Assembly (NCBI GenBank): GCA_007128515.1
Contig: SKXI01000334.1
Span: 1-8,800 of the forward strand
DNA length: 8,800 bases
DNA from: Halococcaceae archaeon
GTDB lineage: Archaea > Halobacteriota > Halobacteria > Halobacteriales > Halalkalicoccaceae
Reading direction: 5' to 3'
The notes under the pieces were generated by a model. It did no database searches and was not told the origin of the DNA. It saw only the letters and a program-made list of their open reading frames with translations. Made by a program: the position numbers and the translations under genes. Position 1 is the stretch's first letter, and each line of letters begins with the position of its first letter. Of this stretch, positions 1-5,922 are shown in pieces.

Positions 1-1027
1 CGAGCGGCCCCATCCGGTTCATCGCCTGCATCTGGTGGCGCATGTCGTTGAGCGTGAAGTTCCCCGAGAGCAGGTCCTCCGGGTCCCAGTCGTCTTCCTC
101 CTCGGTCTCGACCATCGCCCGTTCGACGCGCTCGGCGAGCTGTTTCAGGTCGCCCATTCCCAGGAGCCTCGACATGAAGCCGTTGGGCTCGAACCGCTCG
201 ACGTCCTGGACCTCTTCTCCCGTTCCGAGGAATGCGATCGACGCGCCGGTTTCGTTCGCCGCGGTGAGCGCCCCGCCACCCTTCGCCGTCCCGTCGAGTT
301 TGGTGATGACGACGCCGTCGATCCCGATCGACTCGTCGAACTGCCGGGCCTGGTCCTTCGCGCCCTGACCGATCGCCGCGTCCAGCACGAGCAGGTTCGT
401 GTCCGGATCGACGACCCGCTCGATCTCCTCGATCTCCGCGATCAGGTCCTCCTCGAGCGCGTGTCGACCCGCGGTGTCCACGATGTGGACGTCCGCCTCG
501 GCGGTCTCCTCGAGGCCCCTGCGTGCGATCTCGACCGGGTCGTCGCCGTCGGGTTCGCCGTAGAACTCGACCTCGGCGCGTTCTGCCATCTGCTTCGCCT
601 GGTCGTACGCGCCCGGGCGGAACGTGTCGGTCTGGATCACGGCGGGACGAAGTCCCTTCGTCGAGAACCACCAGGCCATCTTCGCCGCACTCGTCGTCTT
701 CCCCGAGCCCTGCAGCCCCGCGAGCAGGATCGTCTGCTCTTCGAGGGGCAGGTCGGTGCTCTCGCCGATCAGTGCGACGAGTTCCTCGTAGACGATCCGG
801 AGCACGTGATCCCGGGCGGTCGTCCCACCCGGTGGCTCCTCTTCGAGCGCGCGGGTCTTGATCGAGTCCGACAGCTCCATCACGAGCGAGACGTCGACGT
901 CGGCCGCCAGGAGCGAGCGCTGGATCTCCTTGACGATCTCGGCGACGTCCTCCTCGCTGAGCCGTGACTTCCCGCGGAGCCGATCGAGCGTTCCCCTGAG
1001 GGAGCTTCCGAGATCGTCGAGTACCAT
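1..1027 (-). CDS. srp54: Signal recognition particle 54 kDa GTPase SRP54/Ffh (3' end outside window)
   Basis: GTPase subunit of the signal recognition particle. It binds 7S RNA and hydrophobic signal sequences and, with the receptor FtsY, targets ribosomes to the membrane translocon. The 342 visible residues give the N helical bundle (about 1-90), the G domain (about 95-295) and the start of the M domain. GTPase motifs are all visible: G1 GLQGSGKTT at 104-112, DTFRPGA at 134-140, G3 DTAGR at 184-188, G4 TKLD at 242-245 and the G5 loop FLGTGE at 267-272. The family is usually around 450-470 residues, so roughly 120 residues including the Met-rich signal-binding groove lie beyond position 1. 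The start is the ATG at 1025-1027, giving the typical [10 protein letters not shown] opening. The gene is divergent from the methyltransferase at 1107. Its very GC-rich third positions are those expected of a core haloarchaeal gene. Confidence 0.97.
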   Translation of the reverse strand, partial: MVLDDLGSSLRGTLDRLRGKSRLSEEDVAEIVKEIQRSLLAADVDVSLVMELSDSIKTRALEEEPPGGTTARDHVLRIVYEELVALIGESTDLPLEEQTILLAGLQGSGKTTSAAKMAWWFSTKGLRPAVIQTDTFRPGAYDQAKQMAERAEVEFYGEPDGDDPVEIARRGLEETAEADVHIVDTAGRHALEEDLIAEIEEIERVVDPDTNLLVLDAAIGQGAKDQARQFDESIGIDGVVITKLDGTAKGGGALTAANETGASIAFLGTGEEVQDVERFEPNGFMSRLLGMGDLKQLAERVERAMVETEEEDDWDPEDLLSGNFTLNDMRHQMQAMNRMGPL

Positions 1028-1053
1028 TTGGGCGGGATAGGCGACCCGGTCGG

Positions 1054-1067
1054 GTAAGCCTTTCTCG
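1054..1067 (-). promoter_or_regulatory. Probable BRE/TATA promoter of srp54
   Basis: Read on the minus strand, this holds a purine-rich CGAGAAA (1061-1067, BRE-like) followed by GGCTTA (1055-1060, a weak TATA-like element). The TATA-like element is about 28 nt upstream of the srp54 ATG, so transcription would start almost at the start codon. Leaderless transcripts of this kind are common in haloarchaea. The match is by spacing and composition only. Confidence 0.4.
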
Positions 1068-1106
1068 CCCCCGAACGCTCATGGTTTCGCGTGGTGTGTG
1101 GTAGCT

Positions 1107-1706
1107 ATGGTCGAGTTCCGGAACACCGAAGAGCCCGACGCCGACTGGTGGTCGGTGGTCTGGCCCGATCCCGGCGAGACCCTGCGGACGCTCGGAGCGG
1201 GAGACCACGCTTCGTTCCTCGACCTCTGCTGTGGCACGGGCCGGTTCACGCTCGCTGCGCCCGCGCTCGTCGAGGGTCCGGTCTACGGCTACGACCTCGA
1301 CACCGCGGCCCTGGAGGAGCTCTCGGAGCGGGCGGCCGACGAAGGGGTAGCGATCGAGACGATCGAAGGCGACGCGATGGCCGTCTCCGATCTCGCAGAG
1401 CCGGTGGAGTACGTCCTCTTCGCGAACACGCTCCACGGCGTCCCCGAGAAGACGCTGCTCGCCGAACGGGTCCGCGAGGCGATCACGCCGGGCGGGCGGT
1501 TCGTCGTGATCAACTGGATCGACGCGAGCCCGGAGGAGACGCCGGTCCTCGGGGAGCCGCGCGGCCCGCCCGAGGAGCTCCGGATGGCCCCCGACGAGAC
1601 CGTCGCGGCGGTCGAACCCGCCGGCTTCGAGGCGAGCGAGACCGTCTCGGTCTCGCCACACCACTACGCGGTCGTCTTCGAGCGGGCGGCTCCATCGGAA
1701 CCGTGA
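1107..1706 (+). CDS. Class I SAM-dependent methyltransferase
   Basis: A 199-residue, acidic, soluble protein with a single Rossmann-type methyltransferase domain. SAM-binding motif I is FLDLCCGTGRFT (37-48). The acidic residue at the end of beta strand 2 is probably D63 in YGYDLD, the IEGDAM segment (87-92) corresponds to motif II, and TPGGRFVVINW (127-137) is the usual post-motif strand. The N-terminal segment contains WWSVVWPDPGE (14-24), which may form part of the substrate pocket. The substrate cannot be told from sequence; small-molecule methylation is likelier than RNA or protein. A GTG nine bases upstream (1098) is an alternative start, but the ATG at 1107 gives the natural N-terminus. 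No good Shine-Dalgarno is seen. The gene is divergent from srp54 across 79 bp and convergent with the MFS gene. Codon use is as GC-rich as srp54. Confidence 0.88.
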   Translation: MVEFRNTEEPDADWWSVVWPDPGETLRTLGAGDHASFLDLCCGTGRFTLAAPALVEGPVYGYDLDTAALEELSERAADEGVAIETIEGDAMAVSDLAEPVEYVLFANTLHGVPEKTLLAERVREAITPGGRFVVINWIDASPEETPVLGEPRGPPEELRMAPDETVAAVEPAGFEASETVSVSPHHYAVVFERAAPSEP

Positions 1707-1826
1707 TCGATCGACGAGCTCCGGTCGAGGTGCCGAACGGAGCGCGCGACTGCAGCAGGAATCCATGGCAGTAGAGCAGCTGAATCGGTCACTACCGTAG
1801 ACTCAGTGGCTACTCGAACGCGATAT

Positions 1827-1991
1827 CTAACGTACTGACGTGCTCTCGGGCGGTTCGTACGTGCCGAATTCGGGGTGTGTTTCCTCCATCCGGAGGTACA
1901 CGTACGCTCCAGAGAGGAACATCGCCAGCGCTGTCCCGTAGAACGCTGCCTCGATACACAGGAGATCTACAGCGAGACCGATCAACACGGC
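1827..1991 (-). pseudogene. Detached C-terminal end of the MFS transporter
   Basis: Directly behind the TGA at 1992-1994, and in the same frame, 54 sense codons follow and then TAG (1827-1829). They read AVLIGLAVDLLCIEAAFYG, then TALAMFLSGAYVYLRMEETHP and a hydrophilic end. This is a final transmembrane helix followed by a charged tail such as MFS proteins have, so it belongs to the gene upstream and is not chance. A single GGA-to-TGA change at the stop would restore a Gly, which suits the Gly-rich helix context. No independent start or promoter is evident for this stretch. Confidence 0.8.
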
Positions 1992-3104
1992 TCAGACTGC
2001 GTACCCGAGGTCGCGCCACAGTCGGTAGACACCGAGGCCGGTCGAACGCCACAGCGGGTGGGCAGCATCACTCGCAACCGAAATCAGATTCGGATAGTGT
2101 AACGCCATGCCAACGCCAGCGATTCCCGAAAGGACGACCCAGGCGTAGTATCCTTCGACGAGGACCACCCCGAAGACGCCCGCGCCGGCGAGAAAGAGCC
2201 CAGCAACGATCGGTGGTTTGCGACCGACCCGATCGCCCAGTCGGCCCGTGTACACCTGCAAGAAGTACGCTGCACTGTGCACACCGACCACGACGCCGAC
2301 CTGAGCGACGTTCAGCCCCTGGGAAACGAGGAACAGGGGGAAGGCTATCCACACGAGCGTGTCGACGAAGTTCTCGATGTGACCTGCCTGCGCAGCAGCG
2401 AACAACGTTCGATCGCGGTAGGTTGCACGCTTTACTATCTCGCCGAACGACAGGTCCGATTCGCCCCGGACCGAGCTCCCGTCAGGTTCGGCTGCCGATT
2501 CCGCCCGTGCGTACGGACGTGTTTCTTCGATGAACAGCACCGCGATCAGCGTTGCGAGGATGACGACTAACGAAAGGAAGTAGAACGGCTCCGGCCGGAG
2601 GCTGTAGGAAGCAGCGATAACGCCGGTTAGCCACGCACCGATAGCAACGCCGGTATAGCCGAACGCCTCGTCGATCCCGGCGGCCAGACCGCGTTCGGTC
2701 GGTCCAGCCAGTTCGATCTTCGAGGTCATACTCATGCTCCAAGCGACGCCCTGGTTGACGCCGAGCAAGACATTGCCGGCGGTCACCCACCACCAGTTCG
2801 GCGCGAAGATCAGAATGAACGGGATGGGCAACGCTGCCACCCACCCAAACACGAGTATCGGCTTGCGGCCGTAGGCATCGGCCCACTTTCCCGAATACAG
2901 GTCGAGAACGACCTTGACGATGCCGAAGCTCACGACGAACGATCCGATGACGAGGAACGACGTGACGCCGAAGCTCTCCTCGCCCATGACGGGTACGACG
3001 TTCCGTTCGGCTCCCATCGTGAGTCCGACCGCGAAGACCGTCACGATCTGGAGCAGGAACTGTCGCCAGTTTCGTCGGATTCCCTGGACGTGTTTCGGCT
3101 TCAT
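1992..3104 (-). CDS. MFS transporter, truncated by an in-frame TGA
   Basis: A major facilitator superfamily membrane transporter of 370 residues as read. Both copies of the MFS loop motif A are present: GKWADAYGRKP (72-82, loop 2-3) and GRLGDRVGRKP (287-297, loop 8-9). Hydrophobic segments are spaced as in a 12-helix carrier, with a hydrophilic central loop rich in Glu and Asp (about 193-222). The frame stops at TGA 1992-1994 after WRDLGYAV, in the last pair of helices. The expected remainder continues in the same frame to a TAG at 1827-1829 and would give a 425-residue protein, a normal family length. The segments GAERNVVPVMG and GVNQGVAWSMSMT recall a bacterial and archaeal MFS group annotated near metal or drug resistance genes. 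This is from memory and does not fix a substrate. The start is ATG 3104. No clear TATA or Shine-Dalgarno was found. The product is likely non-functional unless the stop is a sequence error or is read through. Confidence 0.88.
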   Translation of the reverse strand: MKPKHVQGIRRNWRQFLLQIVTVFAVGLTMGAERNVVPVMGEESFGVTSFLVIGSFVVSFGIVKVVLDLYSGKWADAYGRKPILVFGWVAALPIPFILIFAPNWWWVTAGNVLLGVNQGVAWSMSMTSKIELAGPTERGLAAGIDEAFGYTGVAIGAWLTGVIAASYSLRPEPFYFLSLVVILATLIAVLFIEETRPYARAESAAEPDGSSVRGESDLSFGEIVKRATYRDRTLFAAAQAGHIENFVDTLVWIAFPLFLVSQGLNVAQVGVVVGVHSAAYFLQVYTGRLGDRVGRKPPIVAGLFLAGAGVFGVVLVEGYYAWVVLSGIAGVGMALHYPNLISVASDAAHPLWRSTGLGVYRLWRDLGYAV

Positions 3105-3257
3105 TCGTAGGTACTGATGGTCGAATGTCCCCGTCTACGAGCGTCGGCGACTCTCTTCCCGAAGGAGTAGCCGTATCGACCGTCCCGCCACCCCGGTTTC
3201 GTCTCGTATCGGCTCTGGAGTGGAGCGACGGTCGTGCAGGTGGGCGACTGCTGACTC

Positions 3258-3441
3258 ATAGGGATCATCGTAGCCAGCCGCATCTCTCATAGTGATTGTT
3301 GCGAGTCATTCCGGTATCGACCGCCCGATGTCGGGCGATCGAACCGGTAAACAGTCGCAACAATCACTATCAGGCGTACACACCACCGGTGTCGTTCGAT
3401 TCGGGGGTCGAGGAACGATGAGTTTCTCCGATGATCCCTAT
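3258..3441. repeat. 184-bp symmetric inverted-repeat structure
   Basis: The 13-mer ATAGGGATCATCG at 3258-3270 is repeated perfectly in inverse orientation at 3429-3441. Inside it, a related 13-mer, ATAGTGATTGTTG, occurs at 3289-3301 and in inverse orientation at 3358-3370 (9 of 13 positions agree with the outer motif). The result is four copies of an ATAGNGAT..T.G motif arranged symmetrically, two pointing in from each side. The structure fills most of the 336-bp gap between the small membrane protein and the truncated MFS gene. Candidates are a miniature transposable element (MITE) with terminal and subterminal repeats, or a cluster of regulator sites upstream of the MFS gene. There is no coding capacity for a transposase. 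ACTC occurs beside both ends (3254-3257 and, one base removed, 3443-3446), too weak to call a target duplication. Confidence 0.6.
3289..3370. repeat. 82-bp imperfect palindrome with 16-bp perfect arms
   Basis: The arms ATAGTGATTGTTGCGA (3289-3304) and TCGCAACAATCACTAT (3355-3370) are exact reverse complements. The interior continues the symmetry: CCGGTATCGACCGCCCGA faces TCGGGCGATCGAACCGG around a central TG (3329-3330), with a one-base offset and few mismatches. RNA or single-stranded DNA from either strand could fold into one long stem. No T-run follows it on either strand, so it does not look like a classical archaeal terminator. Confidence 0.75.
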
Positions 3442-3710
3442 CACTCACCACGTGGTGAGAGACCGGATTTCTCTCCGACCGTGGTACGCCTGGAATGTCG
3501 ACTACTCGCCGAGGTACGCGCTGTGACCGTGGGGATCACGCGCCGTCCTCTCAGGATGAGGAACCCGGTCAGGATGACCACGCTCGCCGTTGCAACCGGA
3601 TATGACATCGCCAACAGACCTGCGGCGAGTATCCCGATGTAGGCCAGCATGCCGCCTGTCGTTCGCTGTGGTGCGTGTTTCGGGTCGTGGATTCTCGGTT
3701 TTGCTCCCAT
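3441..3710 (-). CDS. Small two-helix membrane protein, hypothetical
   Basis: An 89-residue product of unknown function, not recognised as a named family. A short basic N-terminus (KPRIHDPKHAPQR) precedes two adjoining hydrophobic stretches: about 21-37 (MLAYIGILAAGLLAMSY) and about 38-54 (PVATASVVILTGFLIL). These could form a transmembrane hairpin. The C-terminal third is basic and rich in Ser, Thr and Arg, which is unusual for an acidic haloarchaeal proteome. The ATG at 3710 is preferred; a GTG directly before it (3711-3713) is possible. Support for a real gene comes from the hydrophobic hairpin, a good TATA box about 60 nt upstream and an operator-like dyad between them. The stop codon (3441-3443) lies at the edge of the outer inverted repeat, so the C-terminus may have been altered by an insertion there. 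It could still be a spurious frame. Confidence 0.5.
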   Translation of the reverse strand: MGAKPRIHDPKHAPQRTTGGMLAYIGILAAGLLAMSYPVATASVVILTGFLILRGRRVIPTVTARTSASSRHSRRTTVGEKSGLSPRGE

Positions 3711-3721
3711 CACGGATCGTA

Positions 3722-3742
3722 CAACGGTCTATAGGACCGTTG
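3722..3742. promoter_or_regulatory. Operator-like dyad before the small membrane protein gene
   Basis: CAACGGTC (3722-3729) and GACCGTTG (3735-3742) are perfect 8-bp inverted arms around the 5-bp spacer TATAG. The dyad lies downstream of the TATA box, where the start of the transcript is expected, and 12 bp before the ATG at 3710. That is a typical place for a dimeric repressor to act in archaea. The regulator is not identifiable here. Confidence 0.5.
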
Positions 3743-3768
3743 GCGTGACTCCCAATCTACGCGGTGGA

Positions 3769-3776
3769 TTTATATA
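3769..3776 (-). promoter_or_regulatory. TATA box for the small membrane protein gene
   Basis: TATATAAA on the minus strand (TTTATATA on plus) in an otherwise GC-rich setting. A transcript would start about 25 nt further on, near 3746, leaving a leader of about 35 nt before the ATG at 3710. The sequence also reads as a TATA box on the plus strand, but no convincing gene follows in that direction. Confidence 0.55.
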
Positions 3777-3842
3777 CCCGCCCCGAAGGAATCGGACGGG
3801 TCGCTCCAGGGACGAATCCGAGATGCGTCTCAGCTCGCCTGA

Positions 3843-3923
3843 TATACCGTCGGACAGAACGGTTGATAGATCCGACGGAGTCGGTCCCGACGCGACCCCT
3901 CAAAGCCTCCGTCCGACGGTATA
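3843..3923. repeat. 81-bp palindromic element with 13-bp perfect arms
   Basis: TATACCGTCGGAC (3843-3855) and GTCCGACGGTATA (3911-3923) are exact reverse complements, with further internal dyads such as GTCGG-TC-CCGAC. It lies 52 bp beyond the stop of the ABC permease and just upstream of the small membrane protein's TATA box. It could form the 3' end of the ABC transcript or be a miniature element. Its arm core ATACCGTCGG is identical to that of the element at 6107-6186. Confidence 0.7.
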
Positions 3924-3975
3924 ACCCGAGGGGTGTTTCGCCATAACCGTGATCGGTGTCGATTCGCCGTGACCG

Positions 3976-4824
3976 TCACGTGATGTCGGCCCGGTCGAAC
4001 GCTCGAAGTCCGACGGTCACCGGGACGACGAGCCAGACGACGAGAACCAGCACCGCGATCTCGGGCTGGACGTACCACGGGAGGCTCGCGGGCTGCGGGA
4101 GGGCCATGTCGGCGGTGACCTGCGAAGGGAACACTCCGAGAATCGACAGGAGGTACGCCCTCGTCGGGTTCGTGACGATCCCGAGGAACTCAATCGCGCC
4201 CTCACTGACGCCGAGATCGAGGAGGCCGTTGAGGACGTAGTCGATGCCCGCTATCCCCGACACGTCGTCGTTCAACGTCATCAGGTTGGTCACGACGTAG
4301 AACCCGAAAGCGCCGAGCATCGCCCGCGAACGTGACTCCGCGAGCGCGGAAACACCGATCGCGACGGCGACATACGCGAGCGCATACAGAACGGTGAGTG
4401 TGGCGATGCCCGCGAAGATCCGAGGATCGAATGGACCGAACCAGAGGCGCGCGAGGATCGCGGAGACGGCGAAGCCAGCGAACAACGAGACGGCCACGAT
4501 CGCCCCCCGCGAGACGTACTTCCCGAGCACGACCTCGCGGCGCGTGACCGGCATCGACAGCAGGTGCCGGATGCTACCGGACTCTCGTTCACCGGCGATG
4601 GCGAGATAGGCGGCGACCAGTGCAATCGCCGGGACGAACACGCCCCCGACGAACGCCATGCCCCAGAGCGCCTCGATCGTCGCCGACGTATGGTCGGACC
4701 CGGTCACGCGTACGTGGGCGAAAAACAGCACGAGTAGCAGCGCGTAGTGGACGCCCACGATCCAGACGAGTTTCGACCGCCGGACGTCGAGAACGTCCTT
4801 GTAGACGACGGCACGAACGCTCAT
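3976..4824 (-). CDS. ABC-2 type transporter permease
   Basis: A 282-residue integral membrane protein forming the membrane part of a two-component ABC exporter. About six hydrophobic segments are visible: roughly 19-38, 54-76, 105-127, 138-162, 168-184 and 255-274. The cytoplasmic loop reads GERESGSIRHLLSMPVTRREVVLGKY (split here at about residues 78-103); this E-x-G-(T/S)-hydrophobic-LLS-P pattern is the hallmark of ABC-2 permeases such as NosY. The start ATG (4822-4824) overlaps the TGA of the upstream ATPase gene (4821-4823) as ATGA, which indicates translational coupling. That overlap decides the start, because the same frame stays open to 4911. The exported substrate is unknown; NosY-type annotation (copper) would be a guess. 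The gene ends before the palindrome at 3843-3923. Confidence 0.9.
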   Translation of the reverse strand: MSVRAVVYKDVLDVRRSKLVWIVGVHYALLLVLFFAHVRVTGSDHTSATIEALWGMAFVGGVFVPAIALVAAYLAIAGERESGSIRHLLSMPVTRREVVLGKYVSRGAIVAVSLFAGFAVSAILARLWFGPFDPRIFAGIATLTVLYALAYVAVAIGVSALAESRSRAMLGAFGFYVVTNLMTLNDDVSGIAGIDYVLNGLLDLGVSEGAIEFLGIVTNPTRAYLLSILGVFPSQVTADMALPQPASLPWYVQPEIAVLVLVVWLVVPVTVGLRAFDRADIT

Positions 4825-5858
4825 GCTCGAACCTCCTCGGGATCGCGGGATCGTCTCCCATCGGTCGACATCCCGTTCTGTCCGTCTGGCTGCCCGTTCG
4901 TCCGTGCACACGACTGCTCCGGTTGGCCGTTGGACGTGTATGCGTCGAACAACGGTACGAGCGATCGTTCTTCCGAGACGATGTCCCGGACACGTGTCCG
5001 TTCGGCGAGCCAGGTCGCCACCTCGATCTTCGCAGCCGAGTCGCGAACACCGACCTCGACGATCGACGGATCGGATTCGGACGTTTCACCACCGTCGGCC
5101 GGATCGATCGAGATCGTTTCGACGCCATCGACCGACTCCAGGGTGACGAGGTTCGGTACGGTCGTCACCTCGAACCGGATCGATTCGGTGATGCCACGGG
5201 TCCCGCGCAGCTCGGCTGGTGTACCTGTCGCGACGAGCTTCCCCTCGTTCAGGATACCGATCCGGTCGGCCACCGCTTCGACTTCGCCGAGCACGTGACT
5301 GGAGAAGAAGACGGTTCGCCCGTCGGCTGCCTCCTCCCGGACGATTTCGCGGAACTCCCGGATACCAGCCGGGTCGAGTCCCGAAGACGGCTCGTCGAGG
5401 ACCAACAGTTCCGGATCTCCGACCAGCGCCATCGCCAGTGCCAGTCGCCGTCTCATCCCCTTCGAGTATCCGCTCACCCGCCTATCGGCATCATCGCTCG
5501 CGAGTCCGACGCGGTCTAACAGCGCGGGCACGTCCGTTTCGCCGCCGTTAGCGCGAGCGATCCACGTCACGTGCTCCCGACCGGTCAGTCGCTCGTACAG
5601 GCTGGCACCCTCGGGAACGATCCCGGTGTGTTGACGGATCGCGGTCGTCTCGGTCCGGGAGTCGTACCCCAGCACGGTCGCGGAGCCAGCGGTCGGCCGG
5701 ACGAAGTCGAGTAGCAGGTTGATCACCGTCGACTTTCCGGCGCCGTTGGGCCCGAGGAAGCCGAACACCTCGCCACGCTCGACGTGCAGGTCGAGATCGT
5801 CGACAGCCACCACGTCGTCGTATCGCTTGGTGAGTCCAGTCGTCCTGATAGCGCTCAT
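4821..5858 (-). CDS. ABC transporter ATP-binding protein
   Basis: A 345-residue cytoplasmic ATPase that powers the adjacent ABC-2 permease. Walker A is GPNGAGKST (36-44). The Q-loop region is GIVPEGASLYERLT (79-92), where the usual Gln is replaced by the PEG form seen in many ABC-2 ATPases. The signature is SGYSKGMRRR (129-138), Walker B with the catalytic Glu is LLVLDEP (151-157), the D-loop is SSGLDP and the switch His is H188 in SSHVL. Residues from about 225 form an accessory C-terminal domain. The last 35 or so are hydrophilic with a doubled NGQP. The ATG at 5858 gives the normal MSAIRTTGLTKRY opening; the open frame upstream has no domain content. This is the first gene of a two-gene operon, with a 4-bp overlap to the permease. 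Family members export drugs, lipids, peptides or metals, and the substrate is not readable here. Confidence 0.95.
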   Translation of the reverse strand: MSAIRTTGLTKRYDDVVAVDDLDLHVERGEVFGFLGPNGAGKSTVINLLLDFVRPTAGSATVLGYDSRTETTAIRQHTGIVPEGASLYERLTGREHVTWIARANGGETDVPALLDRVGLASDDADRRVSGYSKGMRRRLALAMALVGDPELLVLDEPSSGLDPAGIREFREIVREEAADGRTVFFSSHVLGEVEAVADRIGILNEGKLVATGTPAELRGTRGITESIRFEVTTVPNLVTLESVDGVETISIDPADGGETSESDPSIVEVGVRDSAAKIEVATWLAERTRVRDIVSEERSLVPLFDAYTSNGQPEQSCARTNGQPDGQNGMSTDGRRSRDPEEVRA

Positions 5859-5901
5859 TACGGTCGTCGGTACCGTCGACGACCCCGAATTTCTTGTTTC
5901 G

Positions 5902-5922
5902 GATATACTGGGTAGATTTAAA
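5902..5922 (-). promoter_or_regulatory. TATA-like elements of the ABC operon
   Basis: An AT-rich patch upstream of the ABC ATPase start holds two candidates on the minus strand: TTTAAA at 5917-5922 and GTATATC at 5902-5908. They would start transcription near 5893 or 5880, giving leaders of about 20-35 nt before the ATG at 5858. No Shine-Dalgarno is seen before the ATG. Which one is used cannot be told from sequence. Confidence 0.45.

Noticed and set aside
35..967. Long plus-strand open frame opposite srp54
   Set aside because: It is antisense to a gene with all SRP GTPase motifs. The frame is open because of GC-rich codon bias, and its Arg-rich composition has no domain.
1707..1826. RNA gene or regulatory element between the convergent methyltransferase and MFS genes
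   Set aside because: No tRNA-like fold, long dyad or T-run was found in these 120 bases.
1992..1994. Selenocysteine or pyrrolysine decoding of the internal stop
   Set aside because: Pyrrolysine uses TAG, not TGA. The context calls for Gly in a helix, there is no redox motif, and no SECIS-like element was recognised.
3289..3370. Intrinsic terminator for the small membrane gene
   Set aside because: The stem is far longer than a terminator needs and has no T-run after it on either strand. Haloarchaeal terminators are mainly T-tracts.
3258..3441. Complete insertion sequence
   Set aside because: At 184 bp it is too short to encode a transposase, and no transposase fragment is seen anywhere in the window. 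At most it is a miniature, non-autonomous element.
4825..4911. Longer N-terminus of the ABC permease up to 4911
   Set aside because: The extra residues are polar and overlap the ATPase C-terminus by about 90 bases. The ATGA overlap at 4821-4824 and the MSVRAVVYKD opening fit the family far better.
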